Shown here one piece after another: positions 58,474 to 64,000 of a DNA stretch of 64,000 nt (positions are counted from its first letter, which is position 1; each line of letters begins with the position of its first letter). The translations under genes and the position numbers were made by a program. The DNA lies in NCBI RefSeq assembly GCF_036237275.1, contig NZ_CP108352.1, positions 4,526,001 through 4,590,000 on the forward strand, in the 5' to 3' direction. The notes beneath the pieces were generated by a model that was not told the DNA's origin, made no database searches, and worked only from the letters and a program-made list of their open reading frames with translations. Source of the DNA: Streptomyces sp. NBC_01353. GTDB lineage: Bacteria > Actinomycetota > Actinomycetes > Streptomycetales > Streptomycetaceae.

Positions 58474-58515
58474 CGCACCACCGTATGGGACGCGAGTTCC
58501 CGAGGAGGTACCACC

Positions 58516-58746
58516 ATGGCCGAGGTCGTCGCCTCAACCGCCAATGTTTCCGCCCCTTCCGTCGCCCTTCCGGCCTCTCTGCCGGTCCGCGCCGTACTGC
58601 CCTGGGCCGTGTTCGCCGGAATCCTGATGCTCGTCGCGCTCTACTTCGTCGGCGCCGAACAGGGCGCCACGTCCGTCTTCGCGGGCGCCGACGTGCACGA
58701 ATGGGTGCACGACGGACGTCATCTGCTCGGCTTCCCCTGCCACTGA
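58516..58746 (+). CDS. cbtB: Cobalt transporter subunit CbtB
   Basis: A 76-residue one-helix membrane protein. Membrane segment AVLPWAVFAGILMLVALYFV, then a His-rich tail VHEWVHDGRHLLGFPCH that probably binds cobalt; this tail is the family hallmark. GAGGAGGT lies just before ATG 58516. It follows the cobalamin riboswitch and is cotranscribed with cbtA (14-bp gap). Together they are thought to import cobalt for B12 synthesis. Confidence 0.93.
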   Translation: MAEVVASTANVSAPSVALPASLPVRAVLPWAVFAGILMLVALYFVGAEQGATSVFAGADVHEWVHDGRHLLGFPCH

Positions 58747-58760
58747 GGGGCGGCACGACC

Positions 58761-59558
58761 ATGAACACCGCCACTGGCTCCACCGTCGGAAGACTGCTGG
58801 TCCGCGGCATGCTCGCGGGCCTGATCGCCGGACTCTTCGCCTTCGCCGTCGCCTACGTCGCCGGTGAACCGTCCGTCGACGCCTCGATCGCCGTCGAGGA
58901 GGCCAAGGCGGCCGCCGCGCACGCCCATGACGCGCACGCCGCCGCCGAGGCGGAGGAGGAACTCGTCGGCCGGAACGTCCAGTCCACGGCCGGCCTGGCC
59001 ACCGGCGTCCTTGTCTACGGCGTCGCCCTCGGAGGCATCGCCTCCCTCGCGTTCTGCTTCGTCCTCGGACGGGTGGGCCGCTTCACCCCGAGGGCGACCG
59101 CCGCGCTCGTCGCAGCGGCCGCCTTCACGACCGTGTATCTGGTGCCGTTCCTGAAGTACCCGGCGACCCCGCCGGCCGTCGGCAACCCGGACACCATCGG
59201 GCAGCGCACCACGCTCTTCTTCCTGATGATCCTGCTGAGCGTGCTGCTCGGCGTCGCGGCGGTCGTGGCGGGCCGCCGCCTCGCCCCGCGGCTCGGCAAC
59301 TGGAACGCGACCCTGGTCGCGGGCGCGGGCTTCGTCGTCGCGGTCGCGGTCGCGTGCGCCTTCCTGCCGGGGAACGAGGACGCTGTGCAGGAAGGCTTCC
59401 CGGCCGCGGTGCTGTGGGAGTTCAGGCTCGCCACGCTGGGTATCCAGGCGGCGCTGTGGGCGGCCTTCGGGATCGTCTTCGGCGTGTTCGCCGAACGGCT
59501 CCTGGCTCCGCGCGAGGCACCCGCCTCGGCGGCGCACGAGGCTGTCACGGCCGTCTGA
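58761..59558 (+). CDS. cbtA: Cobalt transporter CbtA
   Basis: A 265-residue integral membrane protein with about six segments. The first (MLAGLIAGLFAFAVAYVAGE) is followed by an extracytoplasmic Ala/Glu/His loop (AHAHDAHAAAEAEEE) that could collect metal. Later motifs TVYLVPFLKYPATPPAVGNP and TIGQRTTLFFLMILLS are characteristic of CbtA. Second gene of the riboswitch-controlled operon. A likely terminator (59579-59613) follows before the convergent dehydrogenase gene. Confidence 0.93.
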   Translation: MNTATGSTVGRLLVRGMLAGLIAGLFAFAVAYVAGEPSVDASIAVEEAKAAAAHAHDAHAAAEAEEELVGRNVQSTAGLATGVLVYGVALGGIASLAFCFVLGRVGRFTPRATAALVAAAAFTTVYLVPFLKYPATPPAVGNPDTIGQRTTLFFLMILLSVLLGVAAVVAGRRLAPRLGNWNATLVAGAGFVVAVAVACAFLPGNEDAVQEGFPAAVLWEFRLATLGIQAALWAAFGIVFGVFAERLLAPREAPASAAHEAVTAV

Positions 59559-59578
59559 GTCGCCCGACGCCCCTGCAA

Positions 59579-59613
59579 CGCCCCCCGTGCGCCCCACCCG
59601 GCGTACGGGGGCG
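59579..59613. terminator. Probable bidirectional terminator after cbtA
   Basis: CGCCCCCCGTGCGCC and GGCGTACGGGGGCG form a 14-bp stem with one bulge and one G-T-type mismatch, loop of 6. It sits between convergent genes. Confidence 0.55.
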
Positions 59614-59626
59614 CGTCCGTACCGGC

Positions 59627-60586
59627 TCAGCCGAGGACCCGCACCGGCGCCCCGGCCAGAAACGCCTCGATGTCCTCGACCGCCTGCCCGAAGTAGCGGG
59701 CGTAGTTGCCCTCCGTCACGTATCCCAGGTGCGGCAGCGCGAGGACGTTCGGCAGAGTGCGCAGCGGGTCATCGGCGGCGAGCGGTTCGGTGGCGTAGAC
59801 GTCGAGCCCCGCCCCCGCGATCCGGCCCTCGCGCAGCGCCCGCAGCAGCGCCTCGCCGTCGACCAGGCCCGCGCGGGAGGTGTTGACCAGGTACGCGGAC
59901 GGGCGCATCGCATCGAGTTCGGCCTCGCCGATCAGCCCCCGGGTGCGGTCGGACAGGACCATGTGCAGCGACACGATGTCGCTGCGCTCCATCAGCTCCC
60001 GCTTGTCCGCCGCGAGGGTCACCCCGTGCTCGGCCGCCCGTTCCCGCGTCAGGTTCGGGCTCCAGGTGAGGACGTCCATGCCGAAGGCGAGACCGATGCG
60101 GGCGACCCGGCCTCCGATCTTGCCGAGGCCCACGAGCCCCAGCGTCCGGCCGGCCAGGTCCATCCCGACCGTCGACTGCCAGGGCCCGCCCTCGCGCAGC
60201 GCCTGCGCCTCGGTCCGTACCTGGCGGGCCAGGCCCAGGATCAGTGCCCAGGTGAGTTCGGCGGGCGGCTCGGAGCTGCTGGCCGTACCGCAGACGGTGA
60301 TCCCCAGTCCGGCCGCGGCGTCCAGGTCGATCGAGGCGTTGCGCATCCCGGACGTGACGATCAGCCGCAGTCGCGGCAGCCGCTTCAGCAACTCGGCGTC
60401 CATCGGCGTCCGTTCCCGCATCACGACCACGATCTCGCAGTCCTCGATCGCGGCGACGAGCGCGTCCCGGTCGGTCAGGTGCTCGCGCAGCACGCGTACG
60501 TCGACGCGGTCGGCGAGCGGACTCCAGTCGGCGGAGGAGAGGGCGACGCCCTGATAGTCGTCGAGTACGGCGCAGCGCTGCTTCAT
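59627..60586 (-). CDS. D-2-hydroxyacid dehydrogenase family protein
   Basis: A 319-residue NAD(P)-dependent dehydrogenase. Nucleotide-binding motif TLGLVGLGKIGGRVARI (G-x-G-x-x-G), catalytic Arg in VNTSRAGLVDGEALL, Glu in DVYATEPLAADDPLR and His in LALPHLGYVTEGN are in place. LALPHLGYVTEGN is typical of the phosphoglycerate-dehydrogenase-like subgroup common in actinobacteria; the substrate is unknown. ATG at 60586 has GGGGG 7 bases upstream; ATG at 60592 in the same frame has none at proper distance. Convergent with cbtA. Confidence 0.9.
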   Translation of the reverse strand: MKQRCAVLDDYQGVALSSADWSPLADRVDVRVLREHLTDRDALVAAIEDCEIVVVMRERTPMDAELLKRLPRLRLIVTSGMRNASIDLDAAAGLGITVCGTASSSEPPAELTWALILGLARQVRTEAQALREGGPWQSTVGMDLAGRTLGLVGLGKIGGRVARIGLAFGMDVLTWSPNLTRERAAEHGVTLAADKRELMERSDIVSLHMVLSDRTRGLIGEAELDAMRPSAYLVNTSRAGLVDGEALLRALREGRIAGAGLDVYATEPLAADDPLRTLPNVLALPHLGYVTEGNYARYFGQAVEDIEAFLAGAPVRVLG

Positions 60587-60771
60587 GACCATGCCCCCAT
60601 GATCGCGCGGCCGGCCGATCGTACGACAGAGGGCGGCGGCCCGCTCCCCGCTGCTGCGGCACCCGGGTGACGGGGCGCGATCGGCCCAGCCCGGAGCGAC
60701 AAACCCACCACCCGCTCGGAGAATTGGCCTGATTCATAGCGATATCGGCGAATGCTCGGGAAAGCGGAGGG

Positions 60772-62079
60772 ATGAACACACCAGACTCCGACCGCGAACT
60801 GGAAGCGCTGCGGGCGCGCGTCGCCGCCCTGGAGGCGGAGGCTGGCCGGCCGCCCGTGCGCCGCCACCGGCTGCGCTCCTTCTTCGCCGCGCTGCTGATC
60901 GTCATCGGCTGCGTCCTCGCCCCGCTGGGCATCGTCGCCGCCTGGACGGCCGACGTCATCGGCGACACCGACCGTTACGTCTCCACGGTCGAACCGCTCG
61001 CCTCGGACCCGGACATCCAGGCCGCCGTGGCGAACCGGGTCACCGGCGCGGTCATGCAACACATCGACCTCCAAGACCTCCTGGAGGGCGTCGCCCCGGA
61101 ACAACGCCCGCTCCTGGCAAAGGCCTTGGGCCGTCTGGGTGACTCCCTGGAGAGCGCGGTCCAGAGCTTCGTCCACGACAAGGCGGAGGAGATCGTCGCC
61201 TCGGACGCCTTCGAGACGGTCTGGACCGACGCCAACCGAGCGATCCACACCTCGCTCGTCCGCGCCCTGACCGGCAGCGGCGAGGGCGCGGTGGAGATCA
61301 AGAACGACACGGTGACGCTCGACCTCGCGCCCGTCATCGAACGGGTCAAGCAACGCCTCGTCGAGTCCGGCCTCACGGTCGCCGAGAAGATCCCCGAGGT
61401 GCACACCGACTTCACCATCCTCAAGGCCGACGACATCGGGAAGGTGAAGACCGGCTTCCGGCTCCTCCAGCTGATGGGCTTCTGGCTGCCGGTCATCGCC
61501 GTCCTGCTCGCCGCGGCCGGTGTGCTGCTCTCCGCCCACCGGCGCCGCTCCCTGATCGCCGCGGCCCTCGGCTTCGCCGCCGCGGCCCTGGTGCTCGCCG
61601 TCGGCCTGACCGTCTTCCGTACGGTCTATCTCAACGCCCTGCCCGACACCGTGTCGCAGGCGGCCGCCGAGTCCGTCTACGACGCCCTGATCCGCCTCCT
61701 GCGGACGACGATCAGGATGGTCGTGGTCCTCGGGGTGGTCCTCGCGCTCGCGGCCTGGCTCTCCGGCCCCGGCCGATCCGCCACGGTGGTCCGCCAGCTG
61801 TGGCACTCGGGCATCCGGGCCACGCGTCAGACGGCCGACCGTGTGGGCCTGCGGACGGGCCCGGTCGGCCCGTTCGTCACCCGCCACCGGACGTGGATCA
61901 CCTGGATCCTCGTGGCCGCGGCGGTCGTCGTGTACGTCCTCTGGAGCTATCCGACGGGCTGGGTGGTCCTGGGCCTGGCGCTGGCGCTGCTGTTCGCGCT
62001 GGCCGTGACGGAGTTCCTCGCGGAGGACGAGAAGGAGGGGGAGGACGGGGAGAAGGAGGCGGAGCGGGAGCCCGTATGA
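60772..62079 (+). CDS. Large integral membrane protein of unknown function
   Basis: A 435-residue protein. After a charged coiled-coil-like start (DSDRELEALRARVAALEAEA) come one membrane segment (FFAALLIVIGCVLAPLGIVA), an extracytoplasmic domain of about 180 residues (60-235, with DRYVSTVEPLASDPDIQAAV), and several further segments (about 240-400). The C-terminal tail is Glu/Lys-rich (EDEKEGEDGEKEAEREPV). The layout is common among Streptomyces envelope proteins, and I cannot assign a function. GGAGGG directly precedes the ATG. Confidence 0.8.
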   Translation: MNTPDSDRELEALRARVAALEAEAGRPPVRRHRLRSFFAALLIVIGCVLAPLGIVAAWTADVIGDTDRYVSTVEPLASDPDIQAAVANRVTGAVMQHIDLQDLLEGVAPEQRPLLAKALGRLGDSLESAVQSFVHDKAEEIVASDAFETVWTDANRAIHTSLVRALTGSGEGAVEIKNDTVTLDLAPVIERVKQRLVESGLTVAEKIPEVHTDFTILKADDIGKVKTGFRLLQLMGFWLPVIAVLLAAAGVLLSAHRRRSLIAAALGFAAAALVLAVGLTVFRTVYLNALPDTVSQAAAESVYDALIRLLRTTIRMVVVLGVVLALAAWLSGPGRSATVVRQLWHSGIRATRQTADRVGLRTGPVGPFVTRHRTWITWILVAAAVVVYVLWSYPTGWVVLGLALALLFALAVTEFLAEDEKEGEDGEKEAEREPV

Positions 62080-62123
62080 GGGTCGTCCCCGACGAGGTTC
62101 GGTCCCCTACCCGGTGACGAGGT

Positions 62124-62867
62124 TCAGTCCCCCACCCGGACGAGCGCGAGGGTGATGTTGTCGGGTCCGCCGGCCTCGATGGCGGCCTTCCACAGCTCGA
62201 AGGCCGCCTTCCCGTCGTCGTGCACCCGCAGCAGATCCTCGATCTCCTCGTCCGGCACCGGGTCGGTGAGGCCGTCGCTGCACACCAGATAGCGATCGCC
62301 CAGGGAGAGCGGGAAGCTCACCACATGGGGCGTGACGGCGTTGTACGTGTGGCTGCCGCCGAGGGTCTGCAGGACGGCCGAGGTGGTGCGCTGTCCGGGT
62401 GGGGGCGGCGGGCTGTCGTCCACGCTGACCTGGCGCAACCCGGTCTGCGTCGCGTTGTACACCTTGCTGTCGCCGACGTTGAACGACAGCAGCGACCCCT
62501 CCAGGACGAGCGTGCCCGCCACCGTGGTCCCCATGGTGGCCAGGTCCGGGCGGCCGTCGGCCGCCGCGTACACGGCCCGGTTGCACAGCTCCAACGCCTC
62601 GCCCATGGCCTCCGTGCCGACCAGCGCCGGCGCGAGCGCGGCGAGTCGGCGCACGACCAGCCCGCTGGCCACCTCACCGGCCGGCTGCCCGCCCAGTCCG
62701 TCGGCGACGGCGACGAGAAGTGGCCGGTCGAGGGGGAACAGCATCGTCTGGGGGCTGTCGGTCACGGTCCCGCAGAGCGTCCACGGCCCGACGACGAGAC
62801 TGTCCTCGTTGTGGTCGCGCAGCAGCCCCGCATGGCTCAGGGCGGTCACGGCTATGTACGGCGTCAC
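62124..62867 (-). CDS. PP2C-family Ser/Thr protein phosphatase
   Basis: A 247-residue metal-dependent phosphatase. Motifs in order: RDHNEDSLVVG, LVAVADGLGGQPAGEVAS, MGTTVAGTLVLEG, NVGDSKVYNATQ, LVCSDGLTDPVPDEEIEDLL and GGPDNITLALVRVGD, i.e. all metal-binding aspartates of the family. GTG at 62867 was chosen because GAGGAGG lies 8 bases upstream. No membrane segment, so cytosolic; it probably reverses Hanks-type kinases. No kinase gene is adjacent. Confidence 0.92.
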   Translation of the reverse strand: MTPYIAVTALSHAGLLRDHNEDSLVVGPWTLCGTVTDSPQTMLFPLDRPLLVAVADGLGGQPAGEVASGLVVRRLAALAPALVGTEAMGEALELCNRAVYAAADGRPDLATMGTTVAGTLVLEGSLLSFNVGDSKVYNATQTGLRQVSVDDSPPPPPGQRTTSAVLQTLGGSHTYNAVTPHVVSFPLSLGDRYLVCSDGLTDPVPDEEIEDLLRVHDDGKAAFELWKAAIEAGGPDNITLALVRVGD

Positions 62868-63029
62868 GGCGTCCGCCTCCTCACGCCCTCCGCGGTCGTT
62901 CCCCGGCCTCTCTTCGTGTCCTCCCCGCGCCCTCCTCGCCCCCATTGTCCCGCGCTGACATGCGGGGCGCGGTCCGCCGTCGCACGCTGGTGCTGAGCTG
63001 CCTGGCCGCCGAGGAAAGGACGTCCGTCG

Positions 63030-63329
63030 ATGTACGCGAGGCTGAGCACGTACCAGGGGTCACCCGTTCCCGTGGAGGGCGACCTGGCCGCCAAGTCGGA
63101 GGTGATCGTCAAGCTGGTGGAGACCCTGCCGGGCTTCCGGGGCGCGTACTACCTCGTCGACCGCGCCACGGGGAAGGCGACGTCGCTGACCCTGTGGGAG
63201 GACGAGGCGTCCATGGTGGCCAGCGAGGACCGGGCGGCCGCGGTACGGGACGAGTCGTCGCAGCGGGAAGGGCAGCGGGTGGTGTCGGTGGAGCACTTCG
63301 AGGTGGCGTTCAGCCGGCTGGCACCGTAG
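63030..63329 (+). CDS. Small dimeric alpha/beta-barrel protein (ABM-like)
   Basis: A 99-residue protein: MYARLSTYQGSPVPVEGDLA, then LVETLPGFRGAYYLVDRATG and SLTLWEDEASMVASEDRAAA. The pattern (strand, helix, P-G-F-x-G-x-Y-x-L-V-D, then L-T-L-W-E-D/x-A) is that of antibiotic-biosynthesis-monooxygenase-like dimeric ferredoxin folds. Most such proteins in Streptomyces have no known substrate. GAGGAAAGG lies upstream of ATG 63030. Followed 44 bp later by the XRE-cupin regulator gene. Confidence 0.75.
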   Translation: MYARLSTYQGSPVPVEGDLAAKSEVIVKLVETLPGFRGAYYLVDRATGKATSLTLWEDEASMVASEDRAAAVRDESSQREGQRVVSVEHFEVAFSRLAP

Positions 63330-63351
63330 AAGGCCATGGCAGTGAATCCCG

Positions 63352-63374
63352 TATCTGAGATAGGTTCTCAGATA
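63352..63374. promoter_or_regulatory. Operator overlapping the XRE-cupin start codon
   Basis: TATCTGAGA-taggt-TCTCAGATA is a perfect 9-bp inverted repeat whose last base is the A of the ATG at 63374; CC/GG pairs extend it with one mismatch. It is AT-rich against its surroundings. Autoregulation by the following gene is the simplest reading. Confidence 0.75.
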
Positions 63375-63964
63375 TGGGATCAGTGGGATCAGGTGCCGAA
63401 TCCGAGCCGGCCGCGCTCGACACCCGCCTGGCGGGCCGTCTCGCCGAGCTGCGGACGGAGCGCCGCTGGTCGCTGGAGGACCTGGCCGGCCGTACGGGAG
63501 CGAGCCGGTCGACCCTGTCGCGCCTGGAGCGGGTCGAGCTGAGCCCGACGGCGGTCCTGCTGGGCAGGCTCTGTGCGGCGTACGGGCTGACGATGTCCCA
63601 GCTCCTCGCGGAGGTGGAGTCCGAGCCGCCCCTGGTGGTCCGCGCCGGGCGCCAGGAGGTGTGGCGTGACGAGTCCGTGGGGTTCACCCGCCGCTCGGTG
63701 TCGCCCCCGCATCCGGGGCTGCGCGGCGAGCTCGTCGAGGGGGTGCTCGGACCCGGTGGGGACATCGCGTACGACGGGCCTCCGGTCGCGGGCCTCGAGC
63801 AGCACATCTGGGTCCTTGAGGGGGTCCTGGAGGTGACCGAGGGCGGTCGCGTGCACGAGCTGGCGTCGGGGGACTGTCTGCGGTTCCGGCTCTGGGGACG
63901 CTCGCGCTTCCGCTGCCTGGGCCTGGAGCCGGTGCGGTACGCGCTCCTGATCGTCCTGCCCTGA
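63374..63964 (+). CDS. XRE-family regulator with cupin sensor domain
   Basis: A 196-residue regulator. Residues about 18-75 are a helix-turn-helix (LAGRLAELRTERRWSLEDLA, GASRSTLSRLERVELSPTAV, LGRLCAAYGLTMSQLLAEV); residues about 100-195 are a cupin barrel (LVEGVLGPGGDIAYDGPPVA, LEQHIWVLEGVLEVTEGG, LASGDCLRFRLWGRSRF). Such proteins sense small ligands and often control neighbouring transporters. The ATG at 63374 overlaps a perfect operator and has no proper ribosome binding site, so the mRNA may be leaderless; a GTG at 63383 is an alternative. The downstream neighbour lies outside the window. Confidence 0.88.
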   Translation: MGSVGSGAESEPAALDTRLAGRLAELRTERRWSLEDLAGRTGASRSTLSRLERVELSPTAVLLGRLCAAYGLTMSQLLAEVESEPPLVVRAGRQEVWRDESVGFTRRSVSPPHPGLRGELVEGVLGPGGDIAYDGPPVAGLEQHIWVLEGVLEVTEGGRVHELASGDCLRFRLWGRSRFRCLGLEPVRYALLIVLP

Positions 63965-64000
63965 GCGCGCCGCTCCGAGAACTCAGAGGAACCGAGGAAC

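Noticed and set aside
1-64000. tRNA or rRNA genes, insertion sequences, integrase genes, phage attachment sites
   Set aside because: Looked for conserved tRNA T-arm and CCA-end patterns, transposase or integrase motifs; found none, although a search program would be needed to exclude them.

Overview
The window is high-GC actinobacterial chromosome, almost certainly Streptomyces. Evidence: GC-biased third positions throughout, GTG/TTG starts with GGAGG-type ribosome binding sites, many ATGA/GTGA overlaps, a SpoIIE-type phosphatase beside aspS, metG followed by a CutRS-like two-component pair, a PhoX phosphatase behind a PHO box, DUF397, DUF2630 and DUF6126 proteins, and a CobG/CbiD-type cobalamin pathway. 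From memory, the order SpoIIE phosphatase, aspS, metG and PhoX resembles the S. coelicolor SCO3790s; I could not check this. I saw no tRNA, rRNA, insertion sequence, integrase or CRISPR array.

Layout. 1-9 kb: AI-2E-type transporter (5' end outside the window), metallo-beta-lactamase-fold protein, PAS/GAF/PP2C/kinase-like regulator, aspS, Tat-exported intradiol-dioxygenase-like protein, CitG-like protein, Uma2 nuclease. 9-15.3 kb: a minus-strand polymorphic-toxin operon (SseB-like, WXG-like, RHS toxin, presumed immunity protein); the toxin tip and immunity gene are visibly less GC-rich. 15.5-25.5 kb: membrane-anchored protein, metG, two-component system, repeat-rich vWA protein, phoX. 25.6-35.6 kb: transporters (APC, FUSC, MFS), nuclease, small membrane and lipoproteins, alpha/beta hydrolase, and an Rrf2 regulator whose probable 19-bp operator precedes both itself and the MFS-RidA pair. 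35.8-40.2 kb: DrrAB-like ABC exporter, VOC protein, FMN reductase/LLM oxidoreductase pair, DUF6126 protein.

40.3-54.2 kb is the corrin-ring part of B12 synthesis: cobL-cobM (+), cbiD (-), cobK (+), cobG-cobH-cobIJ (-), and cobN (+) behind a cobalamin riboswitch. Between cobK and cobIJ lies about 2 kb of accessory DNA: a lipoprotein gene between two ~310-bp inverted repeats, each holding a large hairpin, then a junction of two truncated genes (DUF397 and a serine-hydrolase C-terminus). A 24-codon gene matching mycobacterial ribosomal protein bL37 lies between cobM and cbiD. At 57.7-59.6 kb a second cobalamin riboswitch precedes cbtB-cbtA (cobalt uptake), divergent from a histidine-phosphatase homologue that lacks its catalytic residues. 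Cobalt import and the cobalt-inserting CobN thus appear to be under B12 feedback.

54.3-64 kb otherwise: ABC-F protein with a TetR-type operator, nucleoside hydrolase, decaying GntR locus with a frameshift, D-2-hydroxyacid dehydrogenase, membrane protein, PP2C phosphatase, ABM-like protein, and an XRE-cupin regulator whose probable operator overlaps its own start codon. The strongest candidates for something undescribed are the paired hairpin inverted repeats (44.5-46.0 kb), the palindrome cluster (29.3-29.65 kb), the RHS tip/immunity cassette, and the repeat-derived hairpin that can compete with the closing stem of the cobN riboswitch.
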